DNA of 8,672 nt, taken from assembly GCA_002493515.1 (NCBI GenBank), contig DKYZ01000020.1, forward strand, positions 1 to 8,672. The letters are read 5' to 3'. A program made the position numbers and the translations under genes. A model generated the notes under the pieces. That model was not told the origin of the DNA and searched no databases. It worked only from the letters and a program-made list of their open reading frames with translations. The stretch is from Porphyromonadaceae bacterium UBA7087 (GTDB taxonomy: Bacteria > Bacteroidota > Bacteroidia > Bacteroidales > Muribaculaceae). How positions within the stretch are numbered: position 1 is the first letter of the stretch; every line of letters starts with the position of its first letter. This document shows, piece after piece, positions 1 to 6,115 of this stretch.

Positions 1-24
1 GGTATGAGAGCCGGCTCTCATACC
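1..24. repeat. 24-bp perfect palindrome at the left edge of the REP/RAYT module
   Basis: Positions 1-12 (GGTATGAGAGCC) are exactly reverse-complementary to 13-24, with no loop. The right half ends in TCATACC, which is also the first seven bases of the 28-bp repeat at 18-45, so the palindrome overlaps that repeat. The left half therefore begins with the complement of TCATACC. This is what would be seen if a second, inverted repeat copy lay just outside the window, giving a head-to-head REP pair. The palindrome is seen directly; the second copy is inferred. Confidence 0.8.
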
Positions 25-45
25 GCGGCGAGGCGGAAGCCGAGC
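18..45 (+). repeat. REP-like 28-bp repeat, left copy
   Basis: This 28-bp sequence is repeated without a mismatch at 1174-1201 in the same orientation, on the other side of the transposase gene. It consists of TCATACC, a short GCG spacer and an imperfect palindrome at 28-45. Pairing is 28-29 with 44-45 and 32-34 with 39-41 around a GGAA loop (35-38). Between the two stems is a tandem G-A/A-G mismatch (30-31 against 42-43). A short hairpin preceded by a conserved tag is the layout of REP sequences recognised by RAYT-type transposases. That it is this transposase's substrate is inferred from position. Confidence 0.65.
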
Positions 46-80
46 AAAAAAATAAGAAAAAATCACAAATCCAATTCCCC

Positions 81-1130
81 ATGAATCAGCCTCAGAATCA
101 GCCCTCCGGCTTCCCTTCAAGAAACAATCCCCCGCCTGGAATAGAGCTATCCCCTCTCAGCCATCGCTCCTCGCGACGCGCCTATTTCCATGACTATCGC
201 GCCCCTGGATTCTATCATCTGACCGCCACCGTCCATCCCGGGTCAGCACCATTATCAATTATTACAAGTCCTCCCCCGGAAACAGAAATTTCCGGAATGA
301 TAATCCCCACACATACCCCTCTCGGAGAAAAAATCAAATCCGAAATCCTTTCCATATCGAGATTCCACCCCGAAATGCATATTCTCAGATTCGTTATAAT
401 GCCTGACCATTTGCACATTGTCCTGCATGTCCAGAAGAGGCTCCGGCGCAAATTAGGCAGCGAACTGGCCGGTTTTTTCGGTGCCTGCTCAAAACATAAC
501 ACTTCCTTTGCCAGCCTCACTGAGTTCAAAACCCTCTTCCAGCCTTTCCACGACCAGATTCTCTTTGACTCAAACCAGGTTGACAGAGCGATAAAATATG
601 TTGAGGACAATCCACGCAGGCTCCTGTTAAAACGCAAAAATCCCGATCTCTTCAGACGCTATCTTCATCTCGTCATATCAGATCACGAATACGCAGCCTA
701 CGGCAACATATTCCTGCTTAAAGAGATATATCTTCTCCCCATAAGAATCCATCGCCGCTGGACAGACACCCAGGTCAATGAATACACTAAGAAATGCCTT
801 TCAGAGATTGAGCAAGGAGCCGTCCCGATATCCCCTTTCATCCATCCCGCTGAAAAAGCCATAATGAATAAAGCCATCGAGACGGGCGCGCGTATAATCA
901 AGCTTTCAGACCAAGGCTTCGAAGCCCGTTTCAAGCCCAAAGGGAGAGACTTCGACCTTTGCTCCGAAGGGCGTCTGCTCCTGCTTGCCCCTTGGCCTGC
1001 CAATTACGGCCGCAAATCCACAGCCGGCTATCACGAATTCCACACCATGAACGACCTCGCTATGGCAATAGCCACCCTCCCCTCCTCAACCCGTTTCTGC
1101 ATAAGAAATCCTTACCTCCCCTCCAAATAG
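81..1130 (+). CDS. REP-associated tyrosine transposase (RAYT), Y1/HUH family, with C-terminal extension
   Basis: This 349-residue protein has an N-terminal Y1 (IS200-like) transposase domain at about residues 35-185. The metal-binding HUH motif is visible as MPDHLHIVLHV, with H110 and H112. The likely nucleophile is Y173 in IKYVEDNP, the usual Y-x(3)-NP context of RAYTs. Proteins of this family nick single-stranded DNA at REP hairpins and are often domesticated single-copy genes rather than free insertion sequences. Residues about 200-349 form a further domain (SPFIHPAEKA, then IIKLSDQGF, then GRLLLLAPWP) that is not part of the Y1 catalytic core. From memory, similar tails occur in Bacteroidales transposases, and the pattern suggests a Rossmann-like fold, but this is tentative. 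The gene lies between two identical 28-bp repeats. It uses AGA/AGG arginine codons and A/T-ending codons more than the neighbouring genes, which fits horizontal origin. No TAnnTTTG promoter or Shine-Dalgarno is seen in the 35-bp A-rich leader. It converges on fabF. Confidence 0.85.
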   Translation: MNQPQNQPSGFPSRNNPPPGIELSPLSHRSSRRAYFHDYRAPGFYHLTATVHPGSAPLSIITSPPPETEISGMIIPTHTPLGEKIKSEILSISRFHPEMHILRFVIMPDHLHIVLHVQKRLRRKLGSELAGFFGACSKHNTSFASLTEFKTLFQPFHDQILFDSNQVDRAIKYVEDNPRRLLLKRKNPDLFRRYLHLVISDHEYAAYGNIFLLKEIYLLPIRIHRRWTDTQVNEYTKKCLSEIEQGAVPISPFIHPAEKAIMNKAIETGARIIKLSDQGFEARFKPKGRDFDLCSEGRLLLLAPWPANYGRKSTAGYHEFHTMNDLAMAIATLPSSTRFCIRNPYLPSK

Positions 1131-1173
1131 AGATTGATCAGGTGCCAGATAGAGCTCGCTCAGACATCATCTT

Positions 1174-1201
1174 TCATACCGCGGCGAGGCGGAAGCCGAG
1201 C
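1174..1201 (+). repeat. REP-like 28-bp repeat, right copy
   Basis: This is identical over 28 bp to the copy at 18-45 and in the same orientation. The hairpin occupies 1184-1201, with a GGAA loop at 1191-1194 and the same tandem G-A mismatch. It starts 43 bp after the transposase stop codon. Unlike the left copy, the bases before it do not form a full palindrome. Together the two copies mark the borders of the transposase module. Confidence 0.65.
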
Positions 1202-1219
1202 TAAAGACCGCAGCCGGCT

Positions 1220-1263
1220 GAAAAGACAGCGGCGCGGATTCCCGTCAGGAATCCGCGCCGCTG
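1220..1263 (-). terminator. Rho-independent terminator of acpP-fabF
   Basis: Read on the - strand, a perfect 16-bp GC-rich stem (1263-1248 paired with 1242-1227) closes a 5-base loop and is followed by TCTTTTC. It starts 19 bases after the fabF stop codon. On the + strand there is no comparable T-tract (ATAATCATTTA follows), so it acts mainly on fabF, though the stem could also slow read-through from the convergent transposase gene. Confidence 0.85.
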
Positions 1264-1282
1264 ATAATCATTTACCTAACCC

Positions 1283-2548
1283 TTATTCCTGATATTTCTT
1301 CAGGATGACCGCTGCGTTGTGGCCGCCGAAACCGAACGTATTCGACAGAACGGCATTGACCTCACGCTTCTGAGCCTCGTTGAATGTGAAATTCAGGTCG
1401 TAATCCACCTCCGGATCGTTGTCGCCCTCCTCATGATTGATGGTCGGAGGTATTATGCCGTCGGTGATTGTCTTCACGCTGAATACAGCCTCCAGAGCTC
1501 CTGCCGCGCCGAGCAGATGGCCCGTCATCGACTTCGTTGAGCTCAGGTTCATCTTGTAGGCATGGTCGCCGAAGACCTTCTTGATGGCCTTCACCTCGCC
1601 TATGTCGCCTACAGGGGTGGACGTGCCGTGAAGATTTACATAATCTATATCCTCAGGCTTCATGCCTGCATCGCGGAGAGCGTTCTCCATCACGAGCTGC
1701 GCACCGAGACCTTCCGGATGCGAGGCCGTGATATGATAAGCGTCCGCACTCAGGCCTCCGCCGGCTACCTCGGCATAGATATGCGCGCCGCGGGCCTTGG
1801 CATGCTCAAGCTCCTCGAGCACAAGCGCGGCAGCGCCCTCGCCGATCACGAAACCGTCGCGCGAGCCGCTGAAAGGCCGTGATGCCCCTTTCGGATCCTC
1901 ATTGCGCGTAGACAGAGCCTTCATGGAGTTGAAGCCGCCTACACCAGCCGGGAAAATAGCGGCCTCGGCACCTCCGGCGACTATTGCGTCGGCCATACCC
2001 AGACGGATATAGTTGAAAGCGTCGATGATCGCGTTGTTGGAAGAGGCGCAGGCCGAGACGGTCGCGAAATTAGGGCCGCGGTAGCCATGCTCCATGGAGA
2101 TATGGCCGGCAGCGATGTCCGCTATCATCTTAGGAATGAAGAAAGGATTGTATTTCGGGCCCTGCTCCTCGCCGTGGAGAGCGAAATATCCGGCTTCCTC
2201 CTCGAAGGTGTGAAGGCCGCCGATACCGGCTGCGAAAATCACGCCTATACGGTTCTTGTCGAGATTCTCGTCCTCTAATCCGGCGTCCGCGATAGCCTCG
2301 TCGGCTGCCACGAGCGCATACTGCGCGTAAAGGTCTAAGGTGCGCGCTTTCTTACGGTCGAAATGGTCTGCCGTATTGAAATCCTTCAGCTCGCAGGCAA
2401 ACTTTGTCTTGAATTTCGACGCGTCAAAATGCGTGATCGGACCCGCTCCGCTCACTCCGTTCACGGCGTTCTGCCATGACGTCGCCACATCGTTGCCGAT
2501 GGGCGAGAGAGCTCCAAGACCGGTCACTACAACTCTTTTTAATTCCAT
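1283..2548 (-). CDS. fabF: 3-oxoacyl-[acyl-carrier-protein] synthase II (KAS II)
   Basis: FabF catalyses decarboxylative condensation of malonyl-ACP with acyl-ACP, the elongation step of type II fatty-acid synthesis in the cytoplasm. The 421-residue protein has the complete thiolase-fold signature. The acyl-accepting cysteine is C167 in VSACASSNN, the two catalytic histidines are H307 (NLHGTSTPVGD) and H344 (KSMTGHLLGAAGA), and K339 is also present. The conserved acyl-pocket loop NTFGFGGHN lies at about 403-411. Length and start (MELKRVVVTGLGALSPIG) match the family. It begins 30 bases after acpP on the same strand, so the two are almost certainly one operon and its substrate carrier is the neighbouring gene product. 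No clear Shine-Dalgarno is seen. The gene ends at a strong terminator, so no third gene follows in this operon. Confidence 0.97.
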   Translation of the reverse strand: MELKRVVVTGLGALSPIGNDVATSWQNAVNGVSGAGPITHFDASKFKTKFACELKDFNTADHFDRKKARTLDLYAQYALVAADEAIADAGLEDENLDKNRIGVIFAAGIGGLHTFEEEAGYFALHGEEQGPKYNPFFIPKMIADIAAGHISMEHGYRGPNFATVSACASSNNAIIDAFNYIRLGMADAIVAGGAEAAIFPAGVGGFNSMKALSTRNEDPKGASRPFSGSRDGFVIGEGAAALVLEELEHAKARGAHIYAEVAGGGLSADAYHITASHPEGLGAQLVMENALRDAGMKPEDIDYVNLHGTSTPVGDIGEVKAIKKVFGDHAYKMNLSSTKSMTGHLLGAAGALEAVFSVKTITDGIIPPTINHEEGDNDPEVDYDLNFTFNEAQKREVNAVLSNTFGFGGHNAAVILKKYQE

Positions 2549-2578
2549 AGCGGGAAATTGGTGGATATGCTGGGTTAT

Positions 2579-2815
2579 TTATTTCTGGTTGGCCTCGATA
2601 TATGCTATCGCGTCGCCTACGGTGGTGATCTTTTCTGCCTCCTCGTCGGGGATGGTGATGCCGAACTCCTTCTCGAACTCCATGATCAGCTCTACGGTGT
2701 CGAGTGAATCAGCGCCCAGGTCCTTGCTGAACTCTGCGTTAGGTGTAACCTCGTTCTCGTCTACTGTCAACTTGTCGACAATGATAGCTTTTACCCTGTC
2801 CTGTATGTCTGACAT
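2579..2815 (-). CDS. acpP: Acyl carrier protein
   Basis: This 78-residue acidic four-helix protein carries growing acyl chains on a 4'-phosphopantetheine arm. The attachment serine is S37 in the canonical GADSLDTVEL motif at the start of helix II. The acidic helix II and III residues (EFEKEFGITIPDEEAEKI) that dock onto ketosynthases are present. Its length is standard for the family. It is the first gene of the acpP-fabF operon; the leader just before the ATG (AAATTAGAAAGTT) is A-rich, as is usual in Bacteroidota. A candidate promoter lies about 50 bp upstream and a long inverted repeat sits just behind that promoter. Confidence 0.97.
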   Translation of the reverse strand: MSDIQDRVKAIIVDKLTVDENEVTPNAEFSKDLGADSLDTVELIMEFEKEFGITIPDEEAEKITTVGDAIAYIEANQK

Positions 2816-2863
2816 AACTTTCTAATTTTTAGTGTTAATAATTGATTTTCCTTTTTCAGACTG

Positions 2864-2895
2864 CAAAGTAAAGCAAAATTTTTCTATTACGGAAA
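2864..2895 (-). promoter_or_regulatory. Candidate Bacteroidota-type promoter for acpP-fabF
   Basis: On the - strand, TTACTTTG at 2871-2864 resembles the -7 consensus TAnnTTTG with one mismatch. TTTC at 2895-2892 lies 20 bases upstream, where the TTTG of the -33 box is expected. Initiation would be near 2857, giving a leader of roughly 40 bases. The match is moderate. Confidence 0.45.
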
Positions 2896-2898
2896 TTT

Positions 2899-2947
2899 TC
2901 ACCCGATTATTGCACAACTTTTTTACATTTGTGCAATAATCGGGTGA
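2899..2947. repeat. Perfect 19-bp inverted repeat between korB and acpP (operator or atypical terminator)
   Basis: CACCCGATTATTGCACAA at 2900-2917 is exactly reverse-complementary to 2929-2946, and one more T/A pair (2899/2947) extends the stem. The spacer is 11 bases. On the + strand the stem is followed by a T6 tract (2948-2953), as in an intrinsic terminator. On the - strand, where korB is transcribed, it is preceded by an A-tract and followed by AAAATTTCC rather than by T residues. It could still end korB transcription, block + strand transcripts, or act as an operator, since it abuts the candidate -33 box of the acpP promoter. The repeat is certain; its role is not. Confidence 0.7.
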
Positions 2948-2979
2948 TTTTTTACGCTATTCCGACGATTTGCGGGGGA

Positions 2980-4002
2980 TTATTCCACAACCCAGCTCTC
3001 TGTCGTCTTGAGAATCATGTCGCGCAGACCGCCATAGTTCTTGCGGCCCTTTACCTCCTCCACCTGGGCGGCGACGTCCGACTCGTAGCTCGAGGCCTCG
3101 ACGTCGCGGATGACGCCTATGGCCATGGGGAGCGTGAGACCGTCCATCATGGCAAGCTGCTGGTGGAGCACATAATCGCGGCAGTGGGCGTCATGCGTGA
3201 GCACGTCGTCGAGCGTATAGCCGTCCTCGCCAACCTTCACAGCCTTCAGTCCGAAGCCCTCCTGCACGAGACCCATCTCCAGGTCCTTGCCAAAAAGCAT
3301 CTTCTCGCCGTGGCGCAGATGGATGGTATGCTCGTCGCGCTTCTCCTTGTCGCTCATGAAGGAATACACGCCGTTGTTGAAGATGACGCAGTTCTGAAGC
3401 ACCTCCACTACGGAAGCCCCCCTGTGGCGTGCGGCAGCCACCATGATCTCCTTTGTCGTGTCGAGCGAGATGTCGAATCCGCGGGCGAAGAAGTTGCCGC
3501 GGGCTCCGAAGCAGAGCTCAGCCGGGATAAAGGGATCCTCTGTCGTGCCGTAGGGGCTCGACTTGGAGATTGTGCCGCGTGCCGACGTCGGCGAGTACTG
3601 TCCCTTTGTCAGACCGTAGATACGGTTGTTGAAGAGAAGGATGTTGATGTCTATGTTGCGGCGCAGCGCATGTATGAAATGGTTGCCGCCGATGGCGAGA
3701 CCGTCGCCGTCGCCCGAAATCTGCCATACGGTCAGCTCGGGGCGAGAGGTCTTCACGCCTGTGGCAATCGCGGCGGCACGTCCGTGGATGGTGTGCATGC
3801 CGTATGTGTTCATATAATAAGGCAGGCGCGACGAGCATCCGATGCCCGAGATCACCACCGTGTCTTTGGGTGCTACCCCGATTTCCGCCATCGCCTTGTG
3901 GAGAACGTTGAGGATGGCGTGGTCGCCGCAGCCAGGGCACCATCTGGGTGTCTGCTCATTCTTGTAATCGCCGGCTGCAAACGTTGTTTTTATATCTTCC
4001 AT
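2980..4002 (-). CDS. korB: 2-oxoacid (2-oxoglutarate):ferredoxin oxidoreductase, beta subunit
   Basis: This is the thiamine-diphosphate-binding subunit of the enzyme that oxidatively decarboxylates a 2-oxoacid to acyl-CoA, passing electrons to ferredoxin. In the 340-residue form, C22 and C25 (WCPGCGDHA), C56 (GIGCSSR) and C205 (LQNCVIFNN) match the four ligands of the single [4Fe-4S] cluster. The ThDP/Mg site is visible as GDGDGLAIGGNHF (97-109) followed by FNNRIYGLTKGQ (124-135). I place the start at the ATG at 4002, because family members begin shortly before the DYKNEQTPRWCPGCG region. An in-frame GTG at 4032, overlapping the korA stop codon as GTGA, would add ten basic residues that I do not recognise as conserved. 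The gene follows korA by 26 bases and is its obligate partner. Substrate choice (2-oxoglutarate rather than pyruvate or branched-chain acids) is inferred from the alpha/beta architecture. Confidence 0.93.
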   Translation of the reverse strand: MEDIKTTFAAGDYKNEQTPRWCPGCGDHAILNVLHKAMAEIGVAPKDTVVISGIGCSSRLPYYMNTYGMHTIHGRAAAIATGVKTSRPELTVWQISGDGDGLAIGGNHFIHALRRNIDINILLFNNRIYGLTKGQYSPTSARGTISKSSPYGTTEDPFIPAELCFGARGNFFARGFDISLDTTKEIMVAAARHRGASVVEVLQNCVIFNNGVYSFMSDKEKRDEHTIHLRHGEKMLFGKDLEMGLVQEGFGLKAVKVGEDGYTLDDVLTHDAHCRDYVLHQQLAMMDGLTLPMAIGVIRDVEASSYESDVAAQVEEVKGRKNYGGLRDMILKTTESWVVE

Positions 4003-4028
4003 TGATTCTTTTCTTGGCTTTGACGGTT

Positions 4029-5876
4029 TCACTTGGTATGATTGATCACTCCCTCAACAATCTCCTTGACCATGAACGGCTGTCCCTCGATCTTGTTGAT
4101 GCGTTTTACCTCCTTGCCGGGAAGATGCATCTGAAGATAATCGGCAAACATTCCTGTGTTGAGCTCGGCCACGATGATGTTGTCATATCCGCGCAACACC
4201 TCCAGGGCGTTGGCCGGAAGCGGGTTGATATATCTGAAATGTGCCAGGGCCACGGGATGTCCGTCGGCGTTGAGCTCGTTGCAGGCAGTCAGCAGATGGC
4301 CGTAGGTGCCGCCCCATCCCACGAGGACTGTCTTGGCGTTCTTGTCGCCTACAACCTCAAGGGCCGGGATATCATTGGCTATGCGCGCCACTTTCTCGCG
4401 ACGTGTCTGCACCATTCTCTCATGGTTCTTGCCGTCGTTGGAGATGACGGATGTGTTGAAATCCTTCTCCAGACCTCCTACGCGGTGCATTGCGCCCTCC
4501 ATTCCGGGTGCTGCCCAGAAGCGTGCGAATGTCTCCGCATCGCGGTCGAACGGACGCCAGCCGCCGGCGAGGCGGTCGGTGGTAAGGGCATGGGGATGTA
4601 TCTCGGGATACTCGCTCTCCTCGGGTACACGCCAGGCTGACGAGCCGTTGGCGATGAAGGCGTCGGTAAGCAGGATTACGGGAGTCATGTGCTCCATGGC
4701 TATCCTGGCTGCCTCGAACGCCATGTGGAAGCAGTCGGTCGGGCTGGCTGCGGCCACTACGCAGAGCGGAGACTCGCCGTTGCGGCCGTAGAGGGCCTGC
4801 ATGAGGTCGGTCTGCTCGGTCTTGGTGGGAAGTCCCGTGGAGGGGCCGCCGCGCTGCACGTCGATCACCACGAGCGGAAGCTCGGCCATTACTGCCAGGC
4901 CGATACCCTCGCTCTTCAGGGCGAGACCGGGTCCGGAAGTTGTGGTCACAGCCATATGGCCGGCATAGGAGGCGCCTATCGCGGAGCATACTCCGGCAAT
5001 CTCGTCCTCCATCTGGCATGCCTTCACGCCGAGATCCTTGCGCTTGGCAAGCTCATGCAGGATATCGGTGGCCGGGGTGATGGGATAGCTGCCCAGGAAG
5101 AGGGGACGTCCGCTCTTCTCGGAAGCCATGATAAGGCCCCAGGCGGTGGCTGTGTTGCCGTTTACGTCCACGTATGTGCCGGGCTTAGCCTCGTCGCTCT
5201 CGATACGGTAGGTCGACATAGAGGAGTGGGTGTTGTGGCCATAGTCCCATCCGGCGCGGATAACTTTGGCGTTGGCCTCGGCAATCGCCGGCTTCTTGGC
5301 GAATTTCTTCTCTATGCGGGCGATAACCTTCTCGACGGGGAGGTCGAAGAGCCAGCAAATCAGACCCAGGGCGAGCATGTTCTTGCATTTCATGATTCCC
5401 TTGGAGTCCATGCCGCTGTCGGCGAGTGTATTTTTAAGAAGAGTGGCCATGGGGACGAGCATGATGCGGTTGGGATCGATGCCCAGCTCTGTCACGGGGT
5501 CATCGGTCTTGTACTCCGCCTTGCGCAGGTTGGCGGCGGTGAACGAATCGCCGTCGCAGACGATTACCCCACCCTTCTTGAGATATCTGAGATTAGTCTT
5601 GAGGGCGGCGGGATTCATGGCCACGAGCACATCAGCCTCGTCGCCGGGGGTATGCACACCCTTACCCACGCTCACCTGGTAGCCTGACACTCCTCCGAGG
5701 GAACCCTGCGGGGCCCTGATTTCTGCCGGATAGTCCGGGAATGTGGATATGAGGTTGCCCTCTCCGGCCGATACATTCGAGAAGATATTGCCGGCGAGCT
5801 GCATTCCGTCGCCAGAGTCTCCCGAGAACCGGATCACTACCCTCTCAAGTGTCTTTACGTTTGTAGTCGGTAGCAT
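4029..5876 (-). CDS. korA: 2-oxoacid (2-oxoglutarate):ferredoxin oxidoreductase, alpha subunit (gamma-alpha fusion)
   Basis: This 615-residue subunit fuses the gamma (CoA-related) domain at about residues 1-195 to the alpha (pyrimidine-binding and transketolase C-terminal-like) domains that follow. The N-terminus shows RFSGDSGDGMQLAGN. The alpha part carries the diagnostic YPITPATD (264-271), TTTSGPGLALKSEG (311-324) and QRGGPSTGLPTKTEQ (341-355) that surround the 2-oxoacid site. With the beta subunit encoded next it forms KorAB, which makes or consumes 2-oxoglutarate with succinyl-CoA and reduced ferredoxin in anaerobic central metabolism. The ATG at 5876 is preferred; the reading frame stays open upstream to a TTG at 5915, an unlikely start. 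The leader back to the candidate promoter is about 100 bases and contains a stem-loop. No separate ferredoxin-like delta subunit gene is seen beside it. Confidence 0.94.
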   Translation of the reverse strand: MLPTTNVKTLERVVIRFSGDSGDGMQLAGNIFSNVSAGEGNLISTFPDYPAEIRAPQGSLGGVSGYQVSVGKGVHTPGDEADVLVAMNPAALKTNLRYLKKGGVIVCDGDSFTAANLRKAEYKTDDPVTELGIDPNRIMLVPMATLLKNTLADSGMDSKGIMKCKNMLALGLICWLFDLPVEKVIARIEKKFAKKPAIAEANAKVIRAGWDYGHNTHSSMSTYRIESDEAKPGTYVDVNGNTATAWGLIMASEKSGRPLFLGSYPITPATDILHELAKRKDLGVKACQMEDEIAGVCSAIGASYAGHMAVTTTSGPGLALKSEGIGLAVMAELPLVVIDVQRGGPSTGLPTKTEQTDLMQALYGRNGESPLCVVAAASPTDCFHMAFEAARIAMEHMTPVILLTDAFIANGSSAWRVPEESEYPEIHPHALTTDRLAGGWRPFDRDAETFARFWAAPGMEGAMHRVGGLEKDFNTSVISNDGKNHERMVQTRREKVARIANDIPALEVVGDKNAKTVLVGWGGTYGHLLTACNELNADGHPVALAHFRYINPLPANALEVLRGYDNIIVAELNTGMFADYLQMHLPGKEVKRINKIEGQPFMVKEIVEGVINHTK

Positions 5877-5935
5877 GATTTCTGAAAATGTTGTTGGTAT
5901 TATGATATTAGACAATCGGTCTTTTCTTCGTTTCC

Positions 5936-5972
5936 GGATGCCGCGCCGACGCCTGCGGCGTCCCCGTCATCC
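5936..5972 (-). other. GC-rich stem-loop in the korA 5' leader
   Basis: An inner 6-bp stem (GACGCC at 5948-5953 with GGCGTC at 5957-5962, 3-base loop) sits inside an outer 5-bp stem (GGATG at 5936-5940 with CATCC at 5968-5972). It lies between the candidate promoter and the korA ATG in otherwise A/T-rich DNA. No T-tract follows, so it is not a standard terminator. It could be an mRNA-stabilising or regulatory leader structure, or a dispersed intergenic repeat. Confidence 0.45.
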
Positions 5973-5982
5973 AGCCACACCG

Positions 5983-5990
5983 CAAAGTTA
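5983..5990 (-). promoter_or_regulatory. Candidate promoter -7 box for korA-korB
   Basis: On the - strand the octamer TAACTTTG matches the Bacteroidota -7 consensus TAnnTTTG exactly. The -33 region, about 20 bases upstream, is a T-rich stretch (TTTTTT) rather than TTTG, and overlaps the T-tract of the deoC terminator. Initiation would be near 5976, leaving a leader of about 100 bases before korA. Confidence 0.5.
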
Positions 5991-6005
5991 ATAATAAAAG
6001 TTAAT

Positions 6006-6054
6006 AAAAAAAGCCAACTGACCCACTAATGTAAGCCAGTTGACTGTTTTTTTG
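6006..6054. terminator. Terminator downstream of deoC, probably bidirectional
   Basis: On the - strand AGTCAACTG (6045-6037) pairs with CAGTTGGCT (6020-6012), giving nine pairs including one G-T, around a 16-base loop. A run of six T residues follows. On the + strand the same stem is followed by TGTTTTTTTGC at 6045-6055, so it can work both ways. It lies about 70 bases beyond the deoC stop codon and immediately before the korA promoter, separating the two transcription units. Confidence 0.7.
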
Positions 6055-6115
6055 CAATTTTCACGCCACCGCAGCCCAGATTTTCTGTGCCGCGCAAGTG
6101 ATTTTCCCTTTTTTC

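Noticed and set aside
18..1201. CRISPR-like reading of the two 28-bp repeats
   Set aside because: There are only two copies, more than 1.1 kb apart, with a transposase gene between them and no spacers or cas genes.
2929..4005. Long + strand open frame (358 codons) opposite korB
   Set aside because: It is antisense to a gene with complete ThDP and cluster motifs, has a low-complexity Val/Ala/His-rich translation with no domain, and is explained by the GC bias of korB.
4003..4032. GTG start for korB overlapping the korA stop codon
   Set aside because: It would add ten basic residues with no recognised conservation; the ATG at 4002 gives the usual N-terminus.
4689..5687. Long + strand open frame (332 codons) opposite korA
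   Set aside because: It is a shadow of korA in the opposite frame; the translation is Gly/His/Ala-rich and resembles no family.
5877..5915. TTG start extending korA by 13 residues
   Set aside because: TTG is a rare start, the added residues are not recognisable, and the ATG at 5876 gives the standard 615-residue length.
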